A DNA stretch of 64,000 bases from Novosphingobium barchaimii LL02 (GTDB lineage: Bacteria > Pseudomonadota > Alphaproteobacteria > Sphingomonadales > Sphingomonadaceae): NCBI RefSeq assembly GCF_001046635.1, contig NZ_KQ130453.1:439001-503000 (forward strand), read 5' to 3'. Below, piece by piece: positions 6,684-16,362 of the stretch (position 1 is the first letter of the stretch; each line of letters starts with the position of its first letter). The notes under the pieces are model-generated. The model was not told where the DNA came from, searched no databases, and saw only the letters and a list, made by a program, of their open reading frames with translations. The translations under genes were made by a program, and so were the position numbers.

Positions 6684-9197
6684 ATGTTCGCAGATGCCCG
6701 CAATCCGCTGGGATTGGACGATCTTGTGCGGATCGATGCCCATGCTACCGACAAGGAAGATGCGATTCGCCAGGCAGGGCAACTGCTCATTGCCGCTGGC
6801 TGCGTCGGCCCGGGGTATGAGGAAAGCATGATCCGCCGCGAGGCGGTTGCGAACACCTACCTCGGTTCCGGCGTGGCGATCCCCCACGGTCTGGGCGAGG
6901 ACAAGGGGCTGGTGCGCAAGGACGGTATCGTCGTGCTTCAGCTGCGTGACGGCGTCGAGTGGAACCCGGGCCAGCGCGCGCATCTGGTGGTGGGCATCGC
7001 CGCCAGTTCGGACAGCCACATCGCCATCCTGCGCCGCCTGACCCGCCTGATCCAGGACGAGACCCGGCTCGAAGGTTTGTTTACAACGGCTGACAAGGCG
7101 CTGATTTCAAACGCTCTGCTGGAGGATGCGCCGCGCGCTGCCTCGGCAAAGCCCGCCCAGGATCTGGCCGAGCAGGTCACTTGGACCGTCGATTATCCCA
7201 CCGGCCTTCACGCCCGCCCGGCCACCGCCTGGAGCGAGGCCGCCAAGGCCGCCAGCGTGCCGCTACGGGTGCGCCACGGCGATGAAATGGCCGATCCGCG
7301 CAGCATGGTCGCGCTGCTGCAACTCGGGCTGAAGGCGGGGGACACCCTGACGATTTCCGCCTCGGGCGAAGGCGCGAAGGGCGCGCTGGACCAGTTCCTT
7401 CAGGCGGTGACACGCCTTTCCGCGCGGGAGAAGGCCGATGCCGCGCGCGCGGCGGAGAAGGCCAAGGCCCCCGTGCGCGGTTGGAAACCGGACGGCGACA
7501 CCGCGATGATCGCAGGCGTCGGGGCCAGCCCCGGCCTTGCCATCGGCAAAGTCCATGTTCTTGCCGCGACGCAGCTTGTGGTGCCCGATCAGCCAGTCGA
7601 CCTTGCTGCTGGCGGAGCATTGCTCGACGATGCGCTGGTCCGCACGCGCGCGCAGATGAAGGCGCTGGTTGATGATACAACGCGCCGCCTGGGCGCTTCC
7701 GAGGCGGCTATCTTCAAGGCGCAGGCCGCGCTGCTGGACGATACCGATCTTATCACCCTGACCTGCCAGATCATGGTGGAGGGCCACGGCGTTGCCTGGT
7801 CCTGGCATCAGGCGGTTGAGCGCATGGCGGGCCAGCTTTCGGCGCTGGGCAACCCGGTGCTGGCGGCGCGCGCGGCGGATTTCCACGATATCGGCCGCCG
7901 GGTGCTGTCGCATATCGACCCCGGCCTTGGCATCGGCACGCTTTCGGACTTGCCGGACGAGCCGTGCATCCTTGTCGCCGCCGACCTTTCGCCTTCGGAC
8001 ACGGCGACGCTCGACATCGAAAAGGTGGCCGGGATCGCCACGGCGCTGGGCGGGCCGACATCGCACAGCGCGATCCTGGCCCGCACCCTGGGGCTACCTT
8101 CGATGGTCGCGGGCGGCACCGACCTGCTCTCGCTGGCGGCCGGAGCGACTGCAATCGTCGATGGTGACGGCGGGCGGATCTGGCTCAACCCTTCGGACGC
8201 AGACCTTGCCTCCGCGCGGGGCTGGATCGACGAGATCGCGCGCAAACGGGCGGAGGAAGAATCCGAGCGCTCGAAGCCCGCTCGCACCGTCGACGGGCAT
8301 GAGGTGGCGATTGGCGCCAACGTCAACCGGCCCGATCAGGTCTCCTTCGCGGTAGCACAGGGCGGCGAGGGCGTGGGCCTGATGCGCACCGAATTCCTGT
8401 TCCTCGAACGCGGCGACAGCCCGACCGAGGATGAGCAGTATGCGATCTACCGCGAAATGATCGAGGCGCTTGGCGCCGATCGCCCGCTGATCGTGCGCGC
8501 GCTCGACATTGGCGGTGACAAGCAGGTTCCGCACCTCGACCTGCCGCGCGAGGAGAACCCGTTCCTTGGCGTGCGCGGCGCGCGCCTGCTGCTGCGCCGC
8601 CCCGATCTGCTGGAGCCGCAGCTTCGCGCGCTGTACCGGGCGGCGAAGGACGGCGGCGACCTGTCGATCATGTTCCCGATGATTACCTCGGTTACCGAAC
8701 TGCTCACCCTTCGCGAAATCTGCGAGGGCATCCGCGCTGAACTGGATGCGCCGGTGGTGCCCATCGGCATCATGATCGAGGTTCCCGCAGCCGCCGTGCA
8801 GGCGCATGTGCTGGCCGAGCATGCCGACTTCTTCTCCATCGGCACCAACGACCTGACGCAGTATGCCCTCGCCATCGACCGGCAGAACCCGGAACTAGCC
8901 AGCGAGGCCGACAGCCTGCACCCCGCCGTCCTGCGCCTGATCGCGATGACGGTGGCGGGCGCGGCGCGGCATGATCGCTGGGTCGGCGTGTGCGGCGGCA
9001 TTGCCGGCGATCCTTTCGGCGCGGCGCTGCTGACCGGGCTTGGGGTGAGCGAACTGTCGATGACCCCGCGTGACATTCCGGCGGTCAAGGCGCGCATCCG
9101 CAGCGCCAGCCTTGCCGACATGACCGCGCTGGCGGCAAAGGCGCTGGAGGCCGGGACGGCCGCCGAAGTGCGCGCGCTGAACGAGGAGGCAGCGTGA
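6684..9197 (+). CDS. fruB: Fructose PTS multiphosphoryl transfer protein (EIIA-HPr-EI fusion)
   Basis: This cytoplasmic fusion carries phosphate from phosphoenolpyruvate to the fructose permease. Its 837 residues hold three modules. EIIA-Fru (about 1-150) has His68 in GVAIPHGL. HPr (about 165-250) has His176 in TGLHARPA. Enzyme I (about 275-837) has the phospho-His461 in GGPTSHSAILAR, the PEP-domain stretch GLMRTEFLFL and Cys770 in GVCGGIAGDP. All key residues are intact, so the protein should be self-sufficient for fructose phosphotransfer. The ATG follows GGAGAGG. The next gene, fruK, overlaps its end by one base. It is probably induced by fructose through the adjacent LacI regulator. Confidence 0.97.
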   Translation: MFADARNPLGLDDLVRIDAHATDKEDAIRQAGQLLIAAGCVGPGYEESMIRREAVANTYLGSGVAIPHGLGEDKGLVRKDGIVVLQLRDGVEWNPGQRAHLVVGIAASSDSHIAILRRLTRLIQDETRLEGLFTTADKALISNALLEDAPRAASAKPAQDLAEQVTWTVDYPTGLHARPATAWSEAAKAASVPLRVRHGDEMADPRSMVALLQLGLKAGDTLTISASGEGAKGALDQFLQAVTRLSAREKADAARAAEKAKAPVRGWKPDGDTAMIAGVGASPGLAIGKVHVLAATQLVVPDQPVDLAAGGALLDDALVRTRAQMKALVDDTTRRLGASEAAIFKAQAALLDDTDLITLTCQIMVEGHGVAWSWHQAVERMAGQLSALGNPVLAARAADFHDIGRRVLSHIDPGLGIGTLSDLPDEPCILVAADLSPSDTATLDIEKVAGIATALGGPTSHSAILARTLGLPSMVAGGTDLLSLAAGATAIVDGDGGRIWLNPSDADLASARGWIDEIARKRAEEESERSKPARTVDGHEVAIGANVNRPDQVSFAVAQGGEGVGLMRTEFLFLERGDSPTEDEQYAIYREMIEALGADRPLIVRALDIGGDKQVPHLDLPREENPFLGVRGARLLLRRPDLLEPQLRALYRAAKDGGDLSIMFPMITSVTELLTLREICEGIRAELDAPVVPIGIMIEVPAAAVQAHVLAEHADFFSIGTNDLTQYALAIDRQNPELASEADSLHPAVLRLIAMTVAGAARHDRWVGVCGGIAGDPFGAALLTGLGVSELSMTPRDIPAVKARIRSASLADMTALAAKALEAGTAAEVRALNEEAA

Positions 9198-10147
9198 TGC
9201 GGGTCGTCACCGTCACCTTCAACCCGGCGATCGACCAGACCGTCACGCTGGACCATCTCGTCCCCGGCGCGGTCCACCGTGCGCTTTCGGCGCGGCAGGA
9301 TGCGGGCGGCAAGGGCGTCAACGTGGCCAGCTGCCTTGCCGACTGGGGCACCGCTGTGTCTGTCCACGGCTTGCTGGGCACAGACAATGCCGCTGCGTTC
9401 GAGGCTCTGTTCGCGAACAAGGGCATTACCGATCGCTTCATCCGCCGCGCCGGGGCTACCCGCGTCAACCTCAAGCTGGTGGACGGCGATGGCACCACCG
9501 ACGTCAACATGGATGGGACGCCCGCCGATCCTTACCAGATCGAGGCGGTGATCGCGGCGGTCGTCGAAGAAGCCGGGCCGGACGCGCTGATGGTCCTTGC
9601 CGGCAGCCTGCCTCCCGGTTTTCCGCACGATATCTACGCGCGGATCGTGGGGCGCGTTCGCGGCACCGGCGCGCTGGTCCTGCTCGACAGCAGCGGCGCC
9701 TCGCTGCGCGCCGCGCTGGAGAGCGACGCGCTGCCCGATATCGTCAAGCCCAACCGCCACGAGCTTTCCGAATGGCTGGGCGCTCCGGTGGAAACCATGG
9801 CCGAAGTCCACCGCGTTGCCGCCGACCTGCATGAACGCGGCGTAAGCCTTGTCGCGGTGTCGCTGGGCGAGGAGGGCGCGTTCTTCCTCTCCGGTGAGGG
9901 CGCGCTGACAGCAAGGCTGGCCGCCGCCGATGTGGCCAGCACCGTGGGCGCGGGCGATGCCATGGTGGCGGGCATCGCCGCCGCGCTTGCCGAGGGCGGC
10001 ACTCTGGAGCGGATCGCGCGCCTGTCCACCGCCTTCGCGGTCGGCAAGCTGGGCCGCGCGGGGCCGCACTTACCTAAAAAAGAGACCGTGCAGACGCTGG
10101 CAGACAGCGTTCGCATCGACACGGTTCTGGCGGGAGAAGAAAAGTGA
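9197..10147 (+). CDS. fruK: 1-phosphofructokinase
   Basis: A PfkB-family kinase of about 316 residues, it phosphorylates fructose 1-phosphate to fructose 1,6-bisphosphate. It shows the N-terminal signature FNPAIDQTV, the substrate motif [10 protein letters not shown] and the C-terminal ATP/catalytic motif [12 protein letters not shown] with base Asp254. The ATG at 9197 has GAGGAGG seven bases upstream; a GTG at 9194 is also in frame but worse spaced. The start overlaps the fruB stop by one base, and its own stop overlaps the fruA GTG, so the three genes are translationally coupled. Confidence 0.96.
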   Translation: MRVVTVTFNPAIDQTVTLDHLVPGAVHRALSARQDAGGKGVNVASCLADWGTAVSVHGLLGTDNAAAFEALFANKGITDRFIRRAGATRVNLKLVDGDGTTDVNMDGTPADPYQIEAVIAAVVEEAGPDALMVLAGSLPPGFPHDIYARIVGRVRGTGALVLLDSSGASLRAALESDALPDIVKPNRHELSEWLGAPVETMAEVHRVAADLHERGVSLVAVSLGEEGAFFLSGEGALTARLAAADVASTVGAGDAMVAGIAAALAEGGTLERIARLSTAFAVGKLGRAGPHLPKKETVQTLADSVRIDTVLAGEEK

Positions 10148-11856
10148 GCAGGATTTTCGCCATCGTCCAGGCCGGTGCATCCGGCGTTACCGGCGTCCTT
10201 GCCGGTGAGGCGCTGCGCAAGGCGGCGCAGGCTGCCGGGCGCGAGATCGAGGTCGAAGTGCATACCGACCTTGGCGTGCTGAACCCGCTCGCTCCCGAAA
10301 CCCTTTCGCCCGATGACATGCTGCTGTTCGTTGCACCGCAAGCAGCGGACGACGGCGTCATGAAGGGCAAACCCCACCGCCGCGTCGACATCGATGCGGT
10401 GCTTTCCGATCCGGCCGCTGTGCTGGACGGTGCCGGCGGCGATGCTGGCGCGCTACCCTCCTCCAGCGCACCCAGCATCGTCGCCGTCACTTCCTGCCCG
10501 ACCGGCATCGCTCACACCTTCATGGCGGCAGAGGGCCTTCAGGAAGGCGCGCGCCAGCTCGGCTACCCGATCCGGGTGGAGACGCAGGGCTCGGTCGGCG
10601 CGGGGAATGAATTGACGGACGCGGAAATCGCCGCCGCCGACGTGGTCATCATCGCCGCCGACCGTGAGGTCGATCGCGGCCGCTTCGCCGGCAAGCGCGT
10701 TTTCGCCAGCAACACCAAGCCCGCCATCACCGGCGGCGCGAAGCTGATCGAACGGGCGCTGGCCGAGGCGAAAGTGCAGGGCGGCCAGGCCTCCGGTGCC
10801 GCCAAGGCAGACCGCGAGGAACGCGTCGGCCCTTACAAGCACCTCATGACCGGCGTATCCTTCATGCTGCCGTTCGTAGTGGCGGGCGGTTTGCTGATCG
10901 CCCTGGCCTTCGCGCTTGGCGGCATTCACGCCAATGACGATGCGGCCAAGGGCACGCTGGCCCATGCGCTGTTCCAGATCGGCGCGAACGGCGGCTTTGC
11001 GCTGATCGTGCCGGCCTTGGCCGGCTACATCGCCTTTTCCATCGCCGACCGCCCGGGCATCGCGCCGGGCATGATCGGCGGCATGTTGGCGGCCAATATC
11101 GGCGCAGGCTTCCTCGGCGGCATCGTCGCGGGGTTCATCGCGGGGTACGGTGTCCACTGGCTCAATCGCCTGATCCAGTTGCCCAGGAACCTGCAGGGCC
11201 TGAAACCGGTGCTGATCCTGCCGCTGCTCGGCTCGCTGCTGACGGGCCTGCTGATGATCTACGCGGTCGGCACGCCTGTAGCCGCGCTGCTTGCGACCCT
11301 GACCGAGGCGCTGCGTTCCATGCAGGGATCGAGCGCCATCGTGCTGGGCCTGATCCTGGGCGCGATGTCCGCTTTCGACATGGGCGGGCCGGTGAACAAG
11401 GCGGGCTATGCCTTCTCGGTCGGCCTGATCGCCAGCGAGGTCTATACGCCGATGGCCGCGACCATGGCGGCGGGCATGGTGCCGCCGCTGGGCCTCGCGC
11501 TGGCGACCCGCCTGTTCCGCAACCGCTTTACCACGGAAGAACTGGAAGCCAGCGGCGCGGCTGCCGTGCTGGGGCTCGCCTTCGTGACGGAGGGCGCTAT
11601 CCCCTTTGCGGCGCGCGATCCCTTCCGTGTGATCCCGGCGCTCATGGCCGGATCGGCAGTTGCGGGCGCGATCTCGATGGGCAGCGGCGTGGAACTGCGC
11701 GTGCCCCATGGCGGCGTGTTCGTTCTGCCGATCCCCGGTGCGGTGACGCACCTGCTGGCTTACGGCGCCGCGATCGTGGCGGGAACCGTGGTGACGGCGC
11801 TGGTGGTCGGGCTGCTCAAGCGGCCGGTCACGGTGGCGGAACCTGTGCCGGCCTGA
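10144..11856 (+). CDS. fruA: Fructose-specific PTS permease EIIB'BC
   Basis: This inner-membrane permease imports fructose and phosphorylates it at C1. Of 570 residues, about 1-100 form a degenerate EIIB' domain without the active cysteine. About 110-215 form EIIB with phospho-Cys118 in [16 protein letters not shown]. The rest is the membrane EIIC domain, with motifs such as [15 protein letters not shown] and [13 protein letters not shown]. It starts at a GTG overlapping the fruK stop, with GGGAGAAG just upstream. Together with fruB and fruK it makes a full fructose PTS. The porin gene follows after 52 bp. Confidence 0.97.
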   Translation: MSRIFAIVQAGASGVTGVLAGEALRKAAQAAGREIEVEVHTDLGVLNPLAPETLSPDDMLLFVAPQAADDGVMKGKPHRRVDIDAVLSDPAAVLDGAGGDAGALPSSSAPSIVAVTSCPTGIAHTFMAAEGLQEGARQLGYPIRVETQGSVGAGNELTDAEIAAADVVIIAADREVDRGRFAGKRVFASNTKPAITGGAKLIERALAEAKVQGGQASGAAKADREERVGPYKHLMTGVSFMLPFVVAGGLLIALAFALGGIHANDDAAKGTLAHALFQIGANGGFALIVPALAGYIAFSIADRPGIAPGMIGGMLAANIGAGFLGGIVAGFIAGYGVHWLNRLIQLPRNLQGLKPVLILPLLGSLLTGLLMIYAVGTPVAALLATLTEALRSMQGSSAIVLGLILGAMSAFDMGGPVNKAGYAFSVGLIASEVYTPMAATMAAGMVPPLGLALATRLFRNRFTTEELEASGAAAVLGLAFVTEGAIPFAARDPFRVIPALMAGSAVAGAISMGSGVELRVPHGGVFVLPIPGAVTHLLAYGAAIVAGTVVTALVVGLLKRPVTVAEPVPA

Positions 11857-11908
11857 CGGGGCTGGACCGCTTCGACCCTGCAATACAGATCCATCTGGAA
11901 GATCGCCC

Positions 11909-13288
11909 ATGCCGACTATCCTTGTGCGCGCCTTGTGCTGCGCCGGCGCCGTTACCTCCTTCGCCGCACCCGTGCTGGCGCAGGACACCGCGGACGAGAC
12001 AGCCCGTACCACGCAGTCCGCCGCGCCCGTTGAAAAGGCGCAGGATGATACGCGCAACTGGCAGCCGCTGGCGGATGAGGGCATCACCCTCTCGCTCAGC
12101 TACACCGGTGAGGCTGCGACGAACGTCTCGGGAGGGGTGCGCCGCGACGCAGCCTATGCCGGGCAGGTCTACGTCGGCGCCGACTTCGACATGGACAGGA
12201 TCGCCGGGATCGGGGGCGCCGCGATCCATGCCGCCGTTACCGACCGTCACGGCCAGAACCTTGCCGCCATCGCGATCGGCAACAATACCTCGGTCCAGGA
12301 AATCTACGGCACCCAGAACACCCATCTGGCGATCCTGACGTGGCAGCAGAAGCTGCTGAATGGCGCGGTGGATATTGAGGTGGGCCGTAGCCAGGCGAAC
12401 ATCCATTTCCTGAACTCGCCGCTCTACTGCAATTTCCAGAGCAATTCGGCCTGCGGAAATCCGACGTTCGTATTCAAGAACAGCAACTTCACCTACTTTC
12501 CCGCTTCCAGCTGGATGGCCCATGCCAAAGTGAACTTGACGCCCAAGGTCTGGATTCACGCCGGCGCCTATGAAGTGAACCCCGACCGCAAGCGTCCTAC
12601 CGACAACGGCTTCAACTTCAGCGCGAAGAACGCCACGGGCGTGATCGTGCCGTGGGAACTGGGCTACGGGACGGACTTCACCAACGACCGCCTGCCGCGC
12701 CATTACATCCTGGGCGGGTGGTTCGACCGGGGCGACTACGCAGATCCTCTGCGCGATGACCGGGACGGGATCGCCGCCGTATCGGGCCGTGCGGCGCAGA
12801 CCCGTCATGGCCGCTCGGGCATCTATTTCCGCTTCGACCAGATGCTGACCCGCCCGGACCCAATGACCCAGCGCGGCCTCAGCCTGTTCGGGGTGGCGAT
12901 GACCAACCTGTCGGGCCGGGTCGAGGAGAGCCACTTTCTCGAACTCGGCCTAGTCCAGACCGGCACTTTTGCCGGACGAGACAAGGATACGCTGGGCTTC
13001 GTCATCAACGATCAGCGTTTCAGCGATCTGGCGATGGAGCGCATGCGTGCCGCGCGTGTCTTTGCCGGCGGCACGGACGGGATCGCGCGGCATCAGTACA
13101 TGATGGAACTGGCTTACGGCGCGCAGGTGGGCCCGGCGATCCGCCTGTCGCCCAACATCCAGTACATCGTCCACCCCGACCAGTCCTCGGTCCCGTTTCG
13201 GACCAGCGACATCCCGAACGCCTGGGTGCTGGGCTTCAAGTTCACCGTGGATGCGAGTGCGCTGGCGGGGAGCGTGTTCCGGCCGTAA
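11909..13288 (+). CDS. OprB-family carbohydrate-selective porin
   Basis: This is an outer-membrane beta-barrel of 459 residues with a cleavable signal peptide ending APVLA-QD near residue 25. After a short linker, WQPLADEGITLSLSYTGE starts the barrel, and the rest is made of alternating strands, with the tail NAWVLGFKFTVDASAL. The length and the N-terminal pattern match OprB/CarO sugar porins. It lies 52 bp after fruA on the same strand, so it probably provides fructose entry through the outer membrane and belongs to the FruR-controlled unit. A GGAAGA site precedes the ATG. Confidence 0.88.
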   Translation: MPTILVRALCCAGAVTSFAAPVLAQDTADETARTTQSAAPVEKAQDDTRNWQPLADEGITLSLSYTGEAATNVSGGVRRDAAYAGQVYVGADFDMDRIAGIGGAAIHAAVTDRHGQNLAAIAIGNNTSVQEIYGTQNTHLAILTWQQKLLNGAVDIEVGRSQANIHFLNSPLYCNFQSNSACGNPTFVFKNSNFTYFPASSWMAHAKVNLTPKVWIHAGAYEVNPDRKRPTDNGFNFSAKNATGVIVPWELGYGTDFTNDRLPRHYILGGWFDRGDYADPLRDDRDGIAAVSGRAAQTRHGRSGIYFRFDQMLTRPDPMTQRGLSLFGVAMTNLSGRVEESHFLELGLVQTGTFAGRDKDTLGFVINDQRFSDLAMERMRAARVFAGGTDGIARHQYMMELAYGAQVGPAIRLSPNIQYIVHPDQSSVPFRTSDIPNAWVLGFKFTVDASALAGSVFRP

Positions 13289-13301
13289 CGGCCCGCCCGC
13301 A

Positions 13302-14846
13302 TCAAAGCGTGACGCCGCGCTTCCAGATGCCGATGGCGCGTTCGTCGTTGCTCTCGTTGCGCGCGGGTTCGCCGCTGGCGATGGCGACGATCCGGTCCAG
13401 CAGGGCGGCGGCAGCGGCTTCCATGCCGATGTCCAGCGCCAGCGCCGCATCGAAGTCTATCCAGCCGGGTTTGCGCTCCGCCAGTGAGTGGTTGGAGGCG
13501 ATCTTCACCGTTGGCACCGGGCTGCCCAGCGGCGTGCCGCGCCCGGTCGAGAACAGGGTTATGGTCGCCCCCGCCGCCGCCAGCGCGGTGGTGGAAACGG
13601 CATCGTTGCCCGGCCCCTCCAGCACCGTCAGCCCGCCGGGAGACTGGCTGAGCGACATCCGTTCGCCATAACCGATGACATCGTGGATCGGCGCAAGTCC
13701 GCCTTTCTGCACCGCGCCCAGCGACTTTTCCTCCAGCGTGGTGATGCCGCCGGCGATATTGCCGGGGCTGGGGTTTTCCGAAACCGGCTCGCCGTGGTCG
13801 AGGAAGTAGCGTTTGAATGCGTTCACCAGTTCGGAGAGTTTGTCGAACACCTCCTGATTGGCCGCTCGTTCCAGCAGCAGGGTTTCCGCGCCGAACACTT
13901 CGGGGATTTCGGTAAGGATCGCAGCGCCCCCGGCCTGCGTCACCGCATCGGCCATCAGCCCGATCAGGGGGTTGGCGGTCAGGCCGCTCATCGCGTCGGA
14001 ACCGCCGCACTTGACGCCAAGGCGCAGTTTGGAGAGCGGAACCTCCTCGCGCCGGTCGGTGGCCATCAGGCCCATCAGTTCGGCGATCAGGGCTTCCCCG
14101 GCGGCGAATTCGTCGCCTTCCGACTGGGCGCGCAGTATCCGCAGACGGGTGCGGCGTTCTGGCGGAATACGCTCCAGCAACGCATCGAGCTGGTTGGATT
14201 CGCAGCCCAGCCCGAGCAGCAGCACCCCGCCGGCATTGGGATTGAGCGCGAGCGAGGCGATGATCGCCGCCGTGCCGTCAAGATCGGCGCCGAGCTGCGA
14301 GCAGCCGAACGGATGGTTGAAGGCGTGGACCCCGTCGACACCGGGCGCATTGCCCGCACGCTGCGCCAGCCGCTCACCCAGCCGTCCCACGCAGCCGACC
14401 GTGGGCAGGATCCATAGCTCGTTGCGGGTGCCGACAGTGCCGTCAGGCCGGACATAGCCGCGAAAACTGCGCGCGGGGGCCGGGGCGCGCGTTTCGGCGC
14501 CGGCTTGCGGCCCGGCGAAGGCATAGGCGCGCTCTCCAACCAGCGCGGTGGCGACGTTGTGCGTGTGGACATGCTCGCCCACCGCGATGTCCCGCGTGGC
14601 TACGCCGATCGGCGCGCGGTAGCGGCGCACCGGCGCGCCTTGCGCGATGGGCGTCACGGCAAACTTGTGCCCTGCGCCGATCGCATCGCGCAGGCGCACC
14701 GACTGTCCATCCACCTCTACGTCTTCACCCGATTCGAGCGCGCGCAGGGCGACGGCGACATCGTCCTGTGCTGCGATCCTGACGGCGTCTCTGGGGCGTG
14801 CGGCGGTATCGGCGAGGGTTTCTGGCATGGCTGCCGAATACATCAT
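13302..14846 (-). CDS. uxaA: Altronate dehydratase
   Basis: UxaA converts D-altronate to 2-keto-3-deoxygluconate in galacturonate breakdown. About 514 residues cover the SAF domain (DDVAVALRALESGEDVEVDG, GHKFAVTPIAQGAPV, PIGVATRDIAVGEHVHTHN) and the dehydratase core (GTRNELWILPTVGCV, FGCSQLGADL, LRLGVKCGGSDAMSGLTANP, ENPSPGNIAGGITTLEEKSLG). The end EARGVTL-like tail reads IWKRGVTL, as in E. coli. Two ATGs (14846 and 14828) are possible and neither has a clear ribosome site, so the N-terminus is uncertain. It is divergent from uxaC across a 14-bp palindrome and convergent with the porin gene, 13 bp away. Confidence 0.95.
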   Translation of the reverse strand: MMYSAAMPETLADTAARPRDAVRIAAQDDVAVALRALESGEDVEVDGQSVRLRDAIGAGHKFAVTPIAQGAPVRRYRAPIGVATRDIAVGEHVHTHNVATALVGERAYAFAGPQAGAETRAPAPARSFRGYVRPDGTVGTRNELWILPTVGCVGRLGERLAQRAGNAPGVDGVHAFNHPFGCSQLGADLDGTAAIIASLALNPNAGGVLLLGLGCESNQLDALLERIPPERRTRLRILRAQSEGDEFAAGEALIAELMGLMATDRREEVPLSKLRLGVKCGGSDAMSGLTANPLIGLMADAVTQAGGAAILTEIPEVFGAETLLLERAANQEVFDKLSELVNAFKRYFLDHGEPVSENPSPGNIAGGITTLEEKSLGAVQKGGLAPIHDVIGYGERMSLSQSPGGLTVLEGPGNDAVSTTALAAAGATITLFSTGRGTPLGSPVPTVKIASNHSLAERKPGWIDFDAALALDIGMEAAAAALLDRIVAIASGEPARNESNDERAIGIWKRGVTL

Positions 14847-14860
14847 TGCCAGCGCTGGCA
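14847..14860. promoter_or_regulatory. Perfect 14-bp palindrome between uxaA and uxaC
   Basis: TGCCAGCGCTGGCA is a perfect palindrome around a central CG, the LacI-family operator form. It lies directly before the uxaA start and 53 bp before uxaC, so one bound repressor could control both directions. It shares 9 of 14 positions with the xylose-operon site at 18949-18962. Which LacI protein binds it is not clear. Confidence 0.6.
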
Positions 14861-14913
14861 CAACTCGGTAATCGAGCCTCGTGAAAGGCCATGCGCCAAG
14901 GAGTCTCCCGTCG

Positions 14914-16362
14914 ATGCCACAGCTTTCGCTTAACCCCGACCGCTTGCTTCCCGCCGATCCGACGACGCGCGCCATCGCCCGCGAACTTTATGCGCAAGTG
15001 GCCGGCGCGCCGATCATCAGCCCGCACGGCCACACCGACCCGGAATGGTTCGCCAGCAACGCCGCGTGGTCGAACGCGACCGAACTGCTGCTGGCGCCGG
15101 ATCACTACCTGTTCCGCATGCTCTATTCGCAAGGCGTTTCGCTGGACGCGCTGGGCGTGCCCCGGCGCGGCGGGCAGATGCCGGATACGGACCCGCGCGA
15201 GGCATGGCGCCTGTTTGCCGCGAACTGGAAGCTGTTCCGGGGCACGCCGTCAAGCATGTGGCTGAACCATGTCTTCGCGGAAGTATTCGGGATCGAGGTC
15301 ACGCTGGATGAAGGCACGGCGGACCATTATTTCGACGTGATGGGCGAGGCGCTGGCATCCCCGGCATTCCGTCCGCGCGCGCTGTTCGAGCGCTTCAACA
15401 TCGAACTGCTCGCCACTACCGAAGGCGCGGGCGATGATCTTCAGCATCACAAGGCGACCCGCGCTTCAGGCTGGGGCAAGGCAGGCGCGGTGGTCACCAC
15501 TTATCGCCCCGATTCCGTGATCGACCCCGAGCACGATTCCTTCACGCGTGACATGGCCCGCTTCGCCGAGCTTTCGGGCGAGGACGTGACAAGCTGGACC
15601 GGCTACCTCGCCGCGCATCGCAGGCGCCGTGCCGATTTCCGTGCGATGGGCGCCACCGCGACCGACCACGGTTTCCTGACGCCGCGCACCGCCAATCTCT
15701 CGAAGGCGCAATGCGAGGCGCTGTTCGGCAAAGTCATGGGCGGAAAAGCGGACGCCGATGAGGCGGAACTGTTCCGCGCGCAGATGCTCACCGAAATGGC
15801 GCGTATGAGCCTGGAGGACGGCATGACCATGCAGATCCACCCCGGCGCCACGCGCAACCACAACGCCCGCCTGTTCGCCAGCCATGGCCGCGACAAGGGC
15901 GCCGACATCCCGCGCGGCACCGAATATGTCGAGGCGCTGCGCCCGATGCTGGACCTGTTCGGCAATGAGGCGGACCTCACGGTGATCCTCTTCACCCTCG
16001 ACGAGACGACCTATGCGCGTGAACTGGCGCCGTTGGCCGGGCATTATCCCTGCCTCAAGCTGGGCCCGGCATGGTGGTTCCACGACAGCCCCGAAGGCAT
16101 GCGCCGTTTCCGCGAGATGACCACGGAAAGCGCCGGTTTCTACAACACCGTGGGCTTCAACGACGATACCCGCGCCTTCCTGTCGATCCCGGCGCGCCAC
16201 GATGTGGCCCGGCGCATCGATTGCGGCTTCCTGGCCCGCCTGGTGGCCGAGCATCGGTTGGCGGACTGGGAAGCGGCGGAACTGGCGCAGGAACTGACGA
16301 CCGGTCTGGTGCGCAAGGCTTACGGTCTCAAAGCCCCCGCGCGCGTGGTGGAACCGGCATGA
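14914..16362 (+). CDS. uxaC: Uronate isomerase (glucuronate/galacturonate isomerase)
   Basis: UxaC isomerises D-galacturonate to tagaturonate or D-glucuronate to fructuronate. About 482 residues form the amidohydrolase-like barrel. Typical motifs include ISPHGHTDPEWF near the N-terminus, SSMWLNHVFAEVFG, TTYRPDSVIDPEH, MQIHPGATRNHN and LKLGPAWWFHDSPEGM. The ATG at 14914 follows AAGGAG with a 10-nt gap; an earlier GTG at 14881 is less likely. Its stop overlaps the ATG of the next reductase, so the two form an operon. It is divergent from uxaA, suggesting shared control at the palindrome between them. Confidence 0.95.
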   Translation: MPQLSLNPDRLLPADPTTRAIARELYAQVAGAPIISPHGHTDPEWFASNAAWSNATELLLAPDHYLFRMLYSQGVSLDALGVPRRGGQMPDTDPREAWRLFAANWKLFRGTPSSMWLNHVFAEVFGIEVTLDEGTADHYFDVMGEALASPAFRPRALFERFNIELLATTEGAGDDLQHHKATRASGWGKAGAVVTTYRPDSVIDPEHDSFTRDMARFAELSGEDVTSWTGYLAAHRRRRADFRAMGATATDHGFLTPRTANLSKAQCEALFGKVMGGKADADEAELFRAQMLTEMARMSLEDGMTMQIHPGATRNHNARLFASHGRDKGADIPRGTEYVEALRPMLDLFGNEADLTVILFTLDETTYARELAPLAGHYPCLKLGPAWWFHDSPEGMRRFREMTTESAGFYNTVGFNDDTRAFLSIPARHDVARRIDCGFLARLVAEHRLADWEAAELAQELTTGLVRKAYGLKAPARVVEPA

